A model generated the notes under the pieces. The model saw only the letters and a program-made list of their open reading frames with translations. It searched no databases and had not been told where the DNA came from. Positions 9,497-22,083 of a stretch of DNA of 64,000 bases are shown piece after piece. Source of the DNA: Caulobacteraceae bacterium (GTDB taxonomy: Bacteria; Pseudomonadota; Alphaproteobacteria; Caulobacterales; Aquidulcibacteraceae); NCBI GenBank assembly GCA_009773335.1, contig WRPF01000001.1, positions 1-64,000 on the forward strand. Direction: 5' to 3'. Position 1 is the first letter of the stretch. Every line of letters begins with the position of its first letter. Both the position numbers and the translations under genes were made by a program.

Positions 9497-9931
9497 ATGC
9501 ACCTCTATCTCTGGATCGAAGCGGCGGTGATCGGTGGCATCGTGGCTGCGTTCGTCATCCAGACGTTCGTCCTGTTCAGGCCGGAGCACGTCGAGCACCA
9601 TCCCGTGCGCGTGTGGATCGGCGCGATGGTGCAGGGGCTGATCGTGGGCGTATTGGGCGGGGCGGTGCTGCTGCCGCTGCGGCTGAGCTTTCTCGTGCCG
9701 GAAATCCCCGGACCGCCGCAGGCGGTGGCGTCGACGGCGGTGCTGCCGGCGTTCGTGCTGCTGCTGTTCATCCGCCGCGGCCTTCTGGCGCGGGCGCCGC
9801 TGATCGGCCCATACCTGCGCGCCTACCGGCGGGCGGCGCTCAAGCACGGCATCGACGTCGCCAAGGCGCGGCTGATCCGCCTTGAATCCATGGACAGAAA
9901 GCAACGCGCCGAGGCGCCGACGGACCCTTGA
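9497..9931 (+). CDS. Hypothetical membrane protein
   Basis: 144 aa with about three hydrophobic segments; coupled to the downstream NTF2-like ORF. Confidence 0.7.
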   Translation: MHLYLWIEAAVIGGIVAAFVIQTFVLFRPEHVEHHPVRVWIGAMVQGLIVGVLGGAVLLPLRLSFLVPEIPGPPQAVASTAVLPAFVLLLFIRRGLLARAPLIGPYLRAYRRAALKHGIDVAKARLIRLESMDRKQRAEAPTDP

Positions 9932-10308
9932 CGCGGGGCCGCAGGAGCACGAACGCAGGGGCCATGCGCCGCATCCCCGATCCGCCCCAGGTCATCGTCC
10001 AGAAGCTGACCGCCGCCTTCAACAAGCACGATCTCGACGCCGTCAGCGTGCTGATCGCGGCCAACTGCGTCGTGGCGGCGCATGGCGGGGAGACCGAGCA
10101 GGTGGGCGCGCCCGCCATCTGCGCGCAGTACCACGCCGCCTTCGAGGAGCGCCCGAGGCTGCGCATCGGCGTCATGGGCCGCATGGTGCAGGGGAACATC
10201 GTCGTCCAGCACGAATCGCTCAGCCGGGGGCTGGGCGTCGGCGAGCGGCGCATCGCGGTCTATACCGTGAACGGTGAGAAGGTGACGCGGGTCGAGTTCA
10301 TCCGCTGA
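9928..10308 (+). CDS. NTF2/SnoaL-like domain protein (paralogue of 9132-9464)
   Basis: VIVQKLTAAFNKHDLDAVSVLIAANCVVAAHGGETEQVGAPAICAQYHAAF...VEFIR; start may be 9964. Confidence 0.7.
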   Translation: MTRGRRSTNAGAMRRIPDPPQVIVQKLTAAFNKHDLDAVSVLIAANCVVAAHGGETEQVGAPAICAQYHAAFEERPRLRIGVMGRMVQGNIVVQHESLSRGLGVGERRIAVYTVNGEKVTRVEFIR

Positions 10309-10367
10309 CGGTGACAAGACAGGGCGGGCGCTGCTATGCGCTGGCCTCCAGACTCACGGGAAAATCC

Positions 10368-11018
10368 ATGTCCGTCCGCCGCCTTGCCGCCGAACAGCCC
10401 GCCACATTCGCCTTCCAGCCGGCGACGCTCGAGAAGGCGAACTGGTGGATCGCGAAGTATCCCGCCGACCGCCGCCAGTCGGCGATCATCCCGCTGCTGT
10501 GGCTCGTGCAGAAGCAGGAGGGCTGGGTCTGCGAACCCGCGATCCGCGCGCTGGGCGAAATGCTCGGCATGCCGGTGATCCGCGTGCTGGAGGTCGCGAC
10601 CTTCTACACGATGTTCCACCTCGCGCCGGTCGGCAAACACCACCTGCAACTGTGCGGCACGACGCCGTGCGTGCTGCGCGGCGCGGAGGATCTGAAGAAG
10701 GTCTGCAAGAGCCGCATCGGCGAGAAATTCCAGGTGAGCGGCAAGGGGCTGTCGTGGGAGGAGGTCGAGTGCGTCGGCGCCTGCGTGAACGCGCCGGTGG
10801 TGGCCATCGACGATTATTATCACGAAGATCTTTCGCCCGATGACCTCGAAAAGCTCATCGACGCGCTCGAGCGCGGCGAGACGGTGAAGCCCGGCAGCGC
10901 GCGCGGCCGCCAGACATCGGCGCCCGAAAGCGGCGCGCTGACGCTGAAGGACCCTGCCCTCTACGACGGCTCGCTGGCCGCGCCGGTCAAGTTGCCCAAT
11001 CTGCCCGAGCCTGCGTAG
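10368..11018 (+). CDS. nuoE: NADH-quinone oxidoreductase subunit E
   Basis: KYPADRRQSAIIPLLWLVQKQEGWV, VATFYTMFHLAPVGKHHLQLCGTTPCVLRGAEDL, VECVGACVNAPVV. Confidence 0.96.
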   Translation: MSVRRLAAEQPATFAFQPATLEKANWWIAKYPADRRQSAIIPLLWLVQKQEGWVCEPAIRALGEMLGMPVIRVLEVATFYTMFHLAPVGKHHLQLCGTTPCVLRGAEDLKKVCKSRIGEKFQVSGKGLSWEEVECVGACVNAPVVAIDDYYHEDLSPDDLEKLIDALERGETVKPGSARGRQTSAPESGALTLKDPALYDGSLAAPVKLPNLPEPA

Positions 11019-11260
11019 TGGCGTCCGACACGCCCCCCACGCCGCCAGCGCCGCCGACCCCGCGCGTTCCGCAACCGATCAGCATCGGCGGCGGATGGGG
11101 TTTTGCGTATGCGATCGCGGCTGTGGGATTTTTCGGCGCGGGCGGCTGGCTTGCGTTCGGACGCGGCGCGCCGCTGACCGATCCTTCTGTGATCGTGGCT
11201 GTCGTCGGCGGGCTCTGGTTCGTCGGCCGCGCGGTGATGTCGATGCGGAAGAAGCCATGA
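11018..11260 (+). CDS. Hypothetical small membrane protein
   Basis: 80 aa, two hydrophobic segments, overlaps neighbours by start/stop. Confidence 0.65.
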   Translation: MASDTPPTPPAPPTPRVPQPISIGGGWGFAYAIAAVGFFGAGGWLAFGRGAPLTDPSVIVAVVGGLWFVGRAVMSMRKKP

Positions 11261-11544
11261 GCATCGCCGGCCCTCCGCGCTTTGACACGGCCGAAGGCCG
11301 CGACGCCTACAACCGCGAGCTGCGCGCCGTTGCGGGGCCGTGGCGCCTCGCGGGCCTCGCGCTCATCCTCGCCGGCGCCGGCCTCGGCGCGACGGACCGC
11401 TACACCGAAATGTCCCTGCCCGCGTGGACCACGCAAGCCGTCTTCGCCCTCATCGTCGCCGGCTGGGCGCTGATGATGTTCGCGATCTTCAAACGCACCA
11501 TGTACCACCGCCGCCGGCTCGCCGGCCTTCCAGAGAAAAAATGA
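11257..11544 (+). CDS. Hypothetical small membrane protein
   Basis: ATGA overlap upstream; two hydrophobic helices; nuoF starts at 11541 overlapping its stop. Confidence 0.7.
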   Translation: MSIAGPPRFDTAEGRDAYNRELRAVAGPWRLAGLALILAGAGLGATDRYTEMSLPAWTTQAVFALIVAGWALMMFAIFKRTMYHRRRLAGLPEKK

Positions 11545-12848
11545 TGCTCGCCGACAAGGACCGCATTTTCCTCAATCTCTATGGGCGCCACGGCGCGGAC
11601 CTTGAGTCCGCGAAGAAGCGCGGCGCGTGGAACGGCACGGCGGACATGATCTCCGCGGGCCGCGACTGGATCATCACGCAGGTGAAAGAGTCAGGTCTGC
11701 GCGGGCGCGGCGGCGCGGGTTTCCCGACGGGCCTCAAATGGTCCTTCATGCCCAAGCAGGTCACCGACCGCCCGCACTATCTCGTCGTCAATGCCGATGA
11801 GTCCGAGCCCGGCACCTGCAAGGATCGCGACATCATGCGTCACGATCCGCATCTGCTGATCGAAGGCTGCCTGATCGCATCGTTCTCCATGCAGGCGCAC
11901 GCCTGCTACATCTATCTGCGCGGCGAGTACGTCGCCGAGCGCGAGGCGATGGAGAAGGCGGTGAAGGAGGCCTACGCGGCCAGGCTCATCGGCAAGAACA
12001 ACATCCACGGCTGGGATTTCGACTGCTACATCCACCACGGCGCGGGCGCCTATATCTGCGGTGAAGAAACAGCACTTCTGGAAAGCCTCGAAGGCAAGAA
12101 GGGCCAGCCGCGCCTGAAGCCGCCGTTCCCGGCGAACTCCGGCCTCTACGGCTGCCCGACGACCGTCAACAATGTGGAATCCATCGCGGTGGCGCCGACG
12201 ATCATCCGGCGCGGCGCGAAGTGGTTTGCGGGTATTGGTCGCCCGAACAACACCGGCACGAAGGTGTTCTGCATCTCCGGCCACGTGAACCAGCCGTGCA
12301 ACGTCGAAGAGGCGATGAGCATTCCGCTGCGCACGCTTCTGGAAGAACACTGCGGCGGCGTGCGCGGCGGCTGGGGCAACCTGAAGGCCGTCATTCCGGG
12401 CGGCTCGTCGGTGCGCATGATCACGGCGGCGATGGCCGAAGAAGCGCTGATGGATTTCGATTCGCTCTCGGCGATGAAATCCGGCCTCGGCACCGCGGCG
12501 TGCATCGTCATGGATAAGTCGACGGACGTGGTCCGCGCCATCGCGCGCATATCCTACTTCTACAAACATGAAAGCTGCGGCCAGTGCACGCCGTGCCGCG
12601 AAGGCACGGGCTGGATGTGGCGCGTGCTTGAACGCATGGCGCGCGGGGAAGCGGAGCACTCCGAAATCGACCTGCTGCTCGACGTCGCCGGGCAGGTGGA
12701 AGGCCACACCATCTGCGCGCTGGGCGACGCGGCCGCGTGGCCCGTGCAAGGCCTCATCCGCCACTTCCGCCACGAGATCGAGGAACGGATTGATCGGTAT
12801 CGTGCGAGCAAGGGCCTGCACCAGGTGAAGATGGTGGCGGCGGAGTAG
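11541..12848 (+). CDS. nuoF: NADH-quinone oxidoreductase subunit F
   Basis: [66 protein letters not shown]. Confidence 0.98.
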   Translation: MMLADKDRIFLNLYGRHGADLESAKKRGAWNGTADMISAGRDWIITQVKESGLRGRGGAGFPTGLKWSFMPKQVTDRPHYLVVNADESEPGTCKDRDIMRHDPHLLIEGCLIASFSMQAHACYIYLRGEYVAEREAMEKAVKEAYAARLIGKNNIHGWDFDCYIHHGAGAYICGEETALLESLEGKKGQPRLKPPFPANSGLYGCPTTVNNVESIAVAPTIIRRGAKWFAGIGRPNNTGTKVFCISGHVNQPCNVEEAMSIPLRTLLEEHCGGVRGGWGNLKAVIPGGSSVRMITAAMAEEALMDFDSLSAMKSGLGTAACIVMDKSTDVVRAIARISYFYKHESCGQCTPCREGTGWMWRVLERMARGEAEHSEIDLLLDVAGQVEGHTICALGDAAAWPVQGLIRHFRHEIEERIDRYRASKGLHQVKMVAAE

Positions 12849-12851
12849 GCG

Positions 12852-13205
12852 GTGGAAGACGCGATGAGACCTCTCGCAGTTTCCATCTATTGCATTTTTG
12901 GCTGGCTTTGGGTCACGATGAGCGCGCGGTTAGAAGCCAGCGAAACCATCGGGTATCTCCTCAGCGGTATTTTCTTCATAGGCTCACTAAACCTCGTTTT
13001 ATCGATTTGCGTGGCGGCAGGACTGTTCGGGTTGTGGCGAATGCGTTGGTGGGGGCCACTGCTGATGGTGGCGACATATATCCCGGTACGAACGTTAGAC
13101 GTCATTGTCGCCCCTGCCTTGTTGAGTGTGAACCTCGCCAAGGGGTTCGTTTGGTTCGCGCCGCTCAGCGCGCTATTGGTGTGTTACCGACATCTATTTC
13201 GGTAA
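12852..13205 (+). CDS. Hypothetical small membrane protein
   Basis: 117 aa with several hydrophobic helices; visibly more AT-rich than neighbouring genes. Confidence 0.6.
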   Translation: MEDAMRPLAVSIYCIFGWLWVTMSARLEASETIGYLLSGIFFIGSLNLVLSICVAAGLFGLWRMRWWGPLLMVATYIPVRTLDVIVAPALLSVNLAKGFVWFAPLSALLVCYRHLFR

Positions 13206-13214
13206 CAGCACCCC

Positions 13215-13676
13215 ATGCACCTCGCTCAGATCAATATCGGCCGTCTGCTGTATCCGCAGGATGATCCCCGCGTCGCGGCGTTCATGGACAATCTCGATGC
13301 GGTGAACGCGGTCGCGGAGCGTTCGCCCGGTTTCGTGTGGCGCTTCAAGGACGAGAGCGGTCATGCGACGGACGTGAAGCTCTTCGACGATCCGCAGATC
13401 ATCGTGAATGCGAGCGTGTGGGAGAGCGCCGAGACGCTCGAACAGTTCGTGTTCAAGACCGTGCACCAGAAATTCTACGCCAAGCGCCGCACCTGGTTCG
13501 ATGCCGCGTTCGGCCCGCCGCTCGCGCTCTGGTGGATCGAAGAGGGCGCCACACCCGACATCCATGACTTTGCCGCGCGGTGGCGCACGCTGAAGGAAGG
13601 CGGCCCCACGGAACGCGCCTTCGGCTGGGAGGGCGTTGCGAGCGCAGCGCTCTGGAAGGCCGCGCGCTGCGGGTGA
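13215..13676 (+). CDS. DUF3291 family protein
   Basis: MHLAQINIGRLLYPQDDPRVAAFMDNLDAVNAVAERSPGFVWRF...VWESAETLEQFVFKTVHQKFYAKRRTWF. Confidence 0.85.
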   Translation: MHLAQINIGRLLYPQDDPRVAAFMDNLDAVNAVAERSPGFVWRFKDESGHATDVKLFDDPQIIVNASVWESAETLEQFVFKTVHQKFYAKRRTWFDAAFGPPLALWWIEEGATPDIHDFAARWRTLKEGGPTERAFGWEGVASAALWKAARCG

Positions 13677-13687
13677 TCGGGAACGCT

Positions 13688-13870
13688 TCTCCCTCCCCTC
13701 GATGGGGAGGGTGACGCGAAGCGCCGGGCGTGGTGCGCGGGTGATGTTGGGCGAAGAGCATGGGTGGCTCGATGCGTTCGTCGCCTCCCGCGCATTTCCT
13801 CCGAAAATGAGTCCGCACCCCACCCGACCTTCGCTCCGCTCAGGCCACCCTCCCCATCGAGGGAGGGAGA
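13688..13870. repeat. Intergenic imperfect inverted repeat (CTCCCTCCCCTCGATGGGGAGGGTG type)
   Basis: TCTCCCTCCCCTCGATGGGGAGGGTG at 13688-13713 versus reverse complement of 13846-13870 TCTCCCTCCCTCGATGGGGAGGGTG (one-base indel). Confidence 0.8.
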
Positions 13871-14033
13871 GGCGCCTGTGCTGGAAAATACGGGGACAGA
13901 TTCCCCGCGTCACCGCACTTTTCTCGCGCAAACCCATGTGCGCCAACAAACGCATGTGAATCTATCCGACCGGGGTCCCGGCCATGGGACAATCGCTCCG
14001 TTTTCAACAGGCGACGGAGCCCGGACGTATCCC

Positions 14034-14534
14034 ATGCAGATCCTCAACCCCCTTCACCCCCACAGAGCGAGCATCGAAGCCTTCGCCCAGAGCCTGAAGC
14101 TCTGGCTGCTCGAACTCGCCGTGTGGCTGGTGGCGGTGATGGAGAGCCGCGCGGGGCGAATCCAACTTCAGCATCTGATCATCGAGGCGCGCCAGGACAT
14201 CCGAGTTCTGATCGCGCTGAACATGGGATTGAGGTTGCGTATCCATACCGGGCGCCGTTCTGCGACCGGGCATGGATACTCTTCCGCGCCGCCGGGATCT
14301 GCGGTGCAGACGCGCAGTGGCAGACGTTTGCGCCTGTTCACGCGCAGTATCGCGCTCAAAAATCTCCGCGACATGCAACGCGTGATTGCTGATCTGGACG
14401 GGGTAGTGACCCGCGCGCTGGCGCGGCTGCCGTATCGGATCACGCGGACGTCGATCGTGATGGTTGCGCCGAATGCGGATGCGCTCCGTTCCACCAATGC
14501 CGCACCTGCGCCCGAAGGCCCCGACACGTCATGA
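14034..14534 (+). CDS. Hypothetical protein
   Basis: Open frame MQILNPLHPHRASIEAFAQSLKLWLLELAVWLVAVMESRAGRIQLQHLIIEARQDIRVLIALN... Confidence 0.45.
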   Translation: MQILNPLHPHRASIEAFAQSLKLWLLELAVWLVAVMESRAGRIQLQHLIIEARQDIRVLIALNMGLRLRIHTGRRSATGHGYSSAPPGSAVQTRSGRRLRLFTRSIALKNLRDMQRVIADLDGVVTRALARLPYRITRTSIVMVAPNADALRSTNAAPAPEGPDTS

Positions 14535-14673
14535 GTGTTCATGCCGGACCGCCGGCGTCCTCGCCGGCACACAGTGTCAAAGCAACGCGAGATTCTGCTG
14601 AGTCTGGCGGCGCAGCCGCATGCCGGCGAGGCGCCGGCGGTCCTCATCTTCGGAAATTGTTCTGGAAAGGAGA

Positions 14674-14749
14674 TGGTGCCTGGGGCCGGAATCGAACCAG
14701 CGACACGCGGATTTTCAATCCGCTGCTCTACCAACTGAGCTACCCAGGC
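14674..14749 (-). tRNA. tRNA-Phe (anticodon GAA), CCA encoded
   Basis: Reverse complement GCCTGGGTAGCTCAGTTGGTAGAGCAGCGGATTGAAAATCCGCGTGTCGCTGGTTCGATTCCGGCCCCAGGCACCA. Confidence 0.95.
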
Positions 14750-14918
14750 GCCGACCGGGCGAGGCCCGAAACGGAGGCGGGCTTATAGCGGCGCAGGTTC
14801 CGCCTGTCCATCGGGCCCGGGACCGCAAGCCCTCCTATGAGGCCCGCGCCGGATTTGCTAACCATGCAGGGCAGGCGCCCACAATGCGACCCCGGACCTG
14901 ACCTCGGGGCGCGAGAGC

Positions 14919-15791
14919 TTGAGGAGATACCCCATGTGCGAGCGACACGATCATGTGGACCTGGCTCCCGAAGCCGATCTCGGCCCCGCCGGCGACACGG
15001 GCGGGCGCCTCGTCGATCTCGCCAGGCTGCCACGCCGGGACGTGATGCGCGGCCTGCTGGCGGGCACGATCCTGCTGGCCGGCTGCGAGACCAACGCCGT
15101 CACCGGCCGTTCGCAGTTCACCGCCTTTGCGCCGGGCGATGCGCAGCTCGCGGCGATGGCCCTCGACAGCTGGAACGAGCAGAAGGCCAAGACCCCCATC
15201 TCGCGCGATCCCACCGCCAACGCCCGCCTGCAGCGGGTCGGGCGGCGGATCGCGGCGGTTTCGGGGCTCACCAACGTGCAGTGGGAATTTGTCGTCTTCG
15301 ACAAGCCGGAGAAGAACGCCTTCGTGCTGCCGGGCGGCAAGGTGGGCTTCTACAAGGGGTTGATCGACATCGCGCCGAAGGATGATCACATCGCCTGCGT
15401 GATGGGCCACGAGGTCGGCCACGTGCAGGCCAAGCACTCGGCGGAGCGCTACAGCCAGCAGGTCGGCGCATCGGTGGCGATGCAGGCCGCACAGGTGGGC
15501 CTCGCGAATTCGCAGAACCGCGGCGCCTGGCTCGCGGCCCTCGGCCTCGGCGCGCAGGTGGGCATCCTGCTGCCGTACTCGCGCCTGCAGGAGTCCGAGG
15601 CCGACCGGGTCGGCGTCGATAACATGCATCGCGCGGGCTACGACGTGCGCGAGGCTGTGAATTTCTGGGAGATCATGGCGCGCGAGGGCGGCTCCCGCCC
15701 GCCGGCGATCCTGTCGACGCACCCGAGTCCGGAAGGCCGCATGGCGGACCTGCGAGCCTACATCAACGCCCGGGGCTATGCGCGGATGTAG
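14919..15791 (+). CDS. M48-family metalloprotease, probable lipoprotein/exported
   Basis: CVMGHEVGHVQAKHSAERYSQQ, LQESEADRVGVDNMHRAGYD; hydrophobic stretch LLAGTILLAGCET; start may be internal. Confidence 0.85.
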   Translation: MRRYPMCERHDHVDLAPEADLGPAGDTGGRLVDLARLPRRDVMRGLLAGTILLAGCETNAVTGRSQFTAFAPGDAQLAAMALDSWNEQKAKTPISRDPTANARLQRVGRRIAAVSGLTNVQWEFVVFDKPEKNAFVLPGGKVGFYKGLIDIAPKDDHIACVMGHEVGHVQAKHSAERYSQQVGASVAMQAAQVGLANSQNRGAWLAALGLGAQVGILLPYSRLQESEADRVGVDNMHRAGYDVREAVNFWEIMAREGGSRPPAILSTHPSPEGRMADLRAYINARGYARM

Positions 15792-15878
15792 GCTTTGGCG
15801 CGGCGGCGCACGGCATGGCGCGCGGGGAGGGCGCGTGCTAGTTCCGGTAACCTTTTTTGACACATCCGAGTCGCCGCC

Positions 15879-18604
<2,726 letters not shown>

Positions 18605-18608
<4 letters not shown>

Positions 18609-19114
18609 CGGCGAAGACGAAGCGGCGCGTCGGGCTCTATCCGGGCACCTTCGACCCGATGACCAACGGGCACATGGACATCATCGAGCGGGCGGCGAAG
18701 CTCGTCGACAAGCTGGTCATCGGGGTCGCCATCAACCGGGACAAGGGACCGCTCTTCTCGCTCGCCGAACGGGTCGAGATGGTGGAGCAGGAGACCGCCC
18801 GCTTCATCACAGACATGGAAATCGTCGTCCGTCCTTTTGACACATTGCTGATGAAGTTCGCGGAGGAAGTGGGCGCGCAGGTGATCGTGCGCGGCCTGAG
18901 GGCGGTGTCGGACTTCGAGTACGAATTCCAGATGGTCGGGATGAACCAGAAACTCAACCCGGACATCGAGACGGTGTTTCTCATGGCCGATCCGACCTGC
19001 CAGGCCATAGCCTCGCGACTCGTGAAGGAGATCGCGAGACTCAAGGGCGAGGTGTCGCAATTCGTGCCGGCGGACGTTGAGCGGCGTCTGAAGGCGAAGT
19101 ACGGACTGGAATGA
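18605..19114 (+). CDS. coaD: Pantetheine-phosphate adenylyltransferase
   Basis: [42 protein letters not shown]. Confidence 0.97.
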
Positions 19115-20034
19115 TGAAAAAGAAGACGATCCTGTTCGCGCTGGTCGCCGCACTCGCTGCAACCGCGCTGACGCCTACTCTCATGGCCCAACCCGCGCCG
19201 GATCCGGCGAAGTGGCGGGTGCTCGATCCGGAAAACACGCTCTACATCGACACGGCGGACGGCCGTATCGTCCTTGAAATGTTTCCGGAAATTGCGCCGC
19301 GCCATGTCGCGCGCGTGAAGGAGCTGACGCGCGCACACTTCTACGATGGGCTCGTGTTCCACCGTGTGATCGACCGCTTCATGGCGCAGACCGGCGACCC
19401 GCAAGGCGACGGCCGCGGCGCGTCGCCGTTGCCGGATCTGCCGCAGGAGTTCACCTTCAAGCGCGGACCGGACCTACCGTTCGTGTCGGCGTCCGAGCAG
19501 AGCGGGTCCTGGCAGGGCTTTTACAAGACTCTCGCTATCGCAACCTACCCCGACGCCCAGATGGCGTTGACGGCGGACGGCAAGACTCGCGCCTGGGCGC
19601 TGCATTGCCCGGGCATCGCCTCCATGGCGCGCTCCGGGATCGTGAACGGGGTCGACCAGGTCAACAGCGCCAACAGCCAGTTCTTCTTGATGCGGGCGCC
19701 GTACCCGTCGCTCGACACCAACTACACCGCGTGGGGCCGCGTGGTCTGGGGCCAGGACGCGGTGATGAAAATTCCGGTCGGGGAGCCGCCGCCGACCCCG
19801 GGCCGGATGCAGACTGTGCGCGTCGCCGTCGACATGCCCGAGGCGGAGCGCGCGCCGATCTATGTGCTTCGCACCGACTCACCTGATTTCCGGCAACTGC
19901 TCGACAAGACACGCCGTGAACGCGGCGCCGATTTTTCCGTCTGCGATGTGCAGATTCCTGTCCGCGTCATTGACCAGAGCGGGCGCAACGAAAGGGAGCG
20001 GCCCTGGTGGCGCAACATTCCTCTGATACCCTGA
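19111..20034 (+). CDS. Peptidyl-prolyl cis-trans isomerase (cyclophilin), exported
   Basis: Signal peptide [65 protein letters not shown]. Confidence 0.92.
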   Translation: MMKKKTILFALVAALAATALTPTLMAQPAPDPAKWRVLDPENTLYIDTADGRIVLEMFPEIAPRHVARVKELTRAHFYDGLVFHRVIDRFMAQTGDPQGDGRGASPLPDLPQEFTFKRGPDLPFVSASEQSGSWQGFYKTLAIATYPDAQMALTADGKTRAWALHCPGIASMARSGIVNGVDQVNSANSQFFLMRAPYPSLDTNYTAWGRVVWGQDAVMKIPVGEPPPTPGRMQTVRVAVDMPEAERAPIYVLRTDSPDFRQLLDKTRRERGADFSVCDVQIPVRVIDQSGRNERERPWWRNIPLIP

Positions 20035-20462
20035 TCCTGACGCTCGAAGGCGGGCCTGTCGTCATCAGGACACGGCCCGACCTTGCGCCCAAGCACGTGG
20101 CGCGGATCACGGAACTGGCCGAGAGCGGCTACTATGACGGCCTCACGTTCCACCGTGTGATCGACGGCTTCATGGCGCAGGGCGGTTGCCCGCAAGGCAC
20201 GGGCACAGGCGGTTCGGGCCAGAACATTCCTGCGGAGTTCAACGCGCAACCGCACATCCGTGGCGTGTGCTCCATGGCGCGGTCGTCAAACCCGAACTCG
20301 GGCGACAGCCAGTTCTTCATCTGCCTCGACGACGCGACATTCCTCGACAAGCAGTACACCGCCTGGGGCGAGGTGATCTCCGGGATGGAGCACGTGGACG
20401 CACTGCCGAAAGGCGAGCCGCCGCGCAAACCTGGCAAGATCGTCTCCTTCAAGCGTGGCTGA
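20007..20462 (+). CDS. Peptidyl-prolyl cis-trans isomerase (cyclophilin), cytoplasmic
   Basis: YYDGLTFHRVIDGFMAQGGCPQGTGTGGSG, NSGDSQFFICLDDATFLDKQYTAWGEV. Confidence 0.95.
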   Translation: MAQHSSDTLILTLEGGPVVIRTRPDLAPKHVARITELAESGYYDGLTFHRVIDGFMAQGGCPQGTGTGGSGQNIPAEFNAQPHIRGVCSMARSSNPNSGDSQFFICLDDATFLDKQYTAWGEVISGMEHVDALPKGEPPRKPGKIVSFKRG

Positions 20463-21114
20463 ACACCCTCGGCATGCCGACGACCTCGCTGCCCGATGGG
20501 CGCGCCTCATCGCAGCGGCGGGTCTCGGCGAGGCGGGTATGCTCGGCGATAGGCTGATCGCAGCCTACAGTGAAGCGCACCGCCGCTATCACGGTCTCGC
20601 GCATGTTCGGTTCCTGCTCAACGAGATCGACCGGCGTGCCTCCAGCCTCGGCAATGCACGTCTCGTTGCCTTCGCCGCGTGGTTCCACGACGCGATCTAC
20701 GACCCCTCGGCGAAGGACAACGAGGACCGCAGCGCAGGCTGGGCACGACGTGATCTGGCCGTGATGGGACTTCCGGCGACGCAATGCGATGCAGTCGCCC
20801 GGCTGATCCTCATGACCAAGTCCCACCATGCCGGAGACGCGACGCCTGACGAGGCGCTCTTCCTGGACATGGATTTTGCAATTCTTGGCGCAGACCACGA
20901 AGTCTACACGAGATACGCCTCGGGCGTGCGCGAGGAATATGCCGCCGTTCCAGACGCGGCCTTCCGCGCAGGCCGGGCGGCGTTTCTGAAATCGGTTCTC
21001 GGACAGTCACGCATGTTCCGCACGGATTTGTATGAGGAAGAATGCGGCGGACGGGCGCGTGAAAACATGGCGCGGGAAATCGAACGCCTCGAGTCCGGCG
21101 CGCCGCTCATCTGA
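20455..21114 (+). CDS. Predicted HD-superfamily metal-dependent phosphohydrolase
   Basis: YHGLAHVRFLLNEID, FAAWFHDAIYDPSAKDNEDRSA, LILMTKSHHAGD. Confidence 0.85.
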   Translation: MAEHPRHADDLAARWARLIAAAGLGEAGMLGDRLIAAYSEAHRRYHGLAHVRFLLNEIDRRASSLGNARLVAFAAWFHDAIYDPSAKDNEDRSAGWARRDLAVMGLPATQCDAVARLILMTKSHHAGDATPDEALFLDMDFAILGADHEVYTRYASGVREEYAAVPDAAFRAGRAAFLKSVLGQSRMFRTDLYEEECGGRARENMAREIERLESGAPLI

Positions 21115-22083
21115 TCAGTCGCCGCTCGCGCCTTTTGGCGCCGGCACGTGAAAGCCGCCCACCGGGCGTTCGCGCAGCACTTCGCGTCGGAACCTGAAGA
21201 GTTCGGCCGGCCGCCCGCCGGTGCGCGCTTCCAGTTCCCCGGTTCCCACGACCAGCGTTCCGCGTTCCAGAAGGCGGCGGAAATTCTGCTTGTGCAGTTC
21301 GATGCCGGAGATGGCTTCAACGACCCGCTGCAGATGCAGCAGCGTGAAGCGTTCCGGCATGAGTTCGAACACCACGGGCCGGTACTTCAGCTTGCCGCGC
21401 AGGCGCGAAATGGCAGTCGCAAGAATACGGCGGTGATCGGAACGCATGGGCTCGCCAAGGCCTGCGGATATCGGCGTCGCTTCGATCTCGACGCCATCAC
21501 GCCCCTCGAACCGACGGGCGTCGCGTTCGGCCTCCGGCGCCAGCCCGGCTTCGTACACAAGCTCATATCGTTCAAGCGCGCGTTCTTCGTTCCATGCGGC
21601 TCCATCGAGAGCGAACGCCAGGCGTGCGCGGTCGCGGCGCTCCGGGTTTGCGCCGGCCCATTCCCGAAGCCGCGGCGCGATCGCGGCGTCGATGACAGCC
21701 GGGCGTCCGTTGCGCCAGTCCTCCCACGGAAAATAGTCATACCAATCCCGCCACCCCGCGCCGGCCGCGACGACCGTCACCTTGTCCGGCGCCAGCGCGA
21801 GATAACCGATCGACAGCACACGATCCGCATCGGCCGCGAGCGGGGCTTCGCGACCGCGGTCTCCAAAAGTGTAGAGCTGTTCGACATAACCGATCTCGAA
21901 CCCGGTCTGCGCGGTCACCCACTTGCGCAGCGTGAGTTCGAGCGTCCGGTCCCCGGCCGGGTCGAAGAGCCCGAACGGGAGGCTCGTCAACGCCTGATCG
22001 CGGTCGCGCGTGACAAGGACGAACGGCGCATCTTCTGTAGCGGCGACGACCACTGCGGAAAGCCCGAGAACAAGCTGTGTCAC
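21115..22083 (-). CDS. NUDIX/winged-helix regulator, NadQ-like (NAD metabolism regulator of alphaproteobacteria)
   Basis: GLSAVVVAATEDAPFVLVTRD...LPFGLFDPAGDRTLELTLRKWVTAQTGFEIGYVEQLYTFGDRGRE; C-term LSGIELHKQNFRRLLERGTLVVGTGE. Confidence 0.75.
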   Translation of the reverse strand: MTQLVLGLSAVVVAATEDAPFVLVTRDRDQALTSLPFGLFDPAGDRTLELTLRKWVTAQTGFEIGYVEQLYTFGDRGREAPLAADADRVLSIGYLALAPDKVTVVAAGAGWRDWYDYFPWEDWRNGRPAVIDAAIAPRLREWAGANPERRDRARLAFALDGAAWNEERALERYELVYEAGLAPEAERDARRFEGRDGVEIEATPISAGLGEPMRSDHRRILATAISRLRGKLKYRPVVFELMPERFTLLHLQRVVEAISGIELHKQNFRRLLERGTLVVGTGELEARTGGRPAELFRFRREVLRERPVGGFHVPAPKGASGD

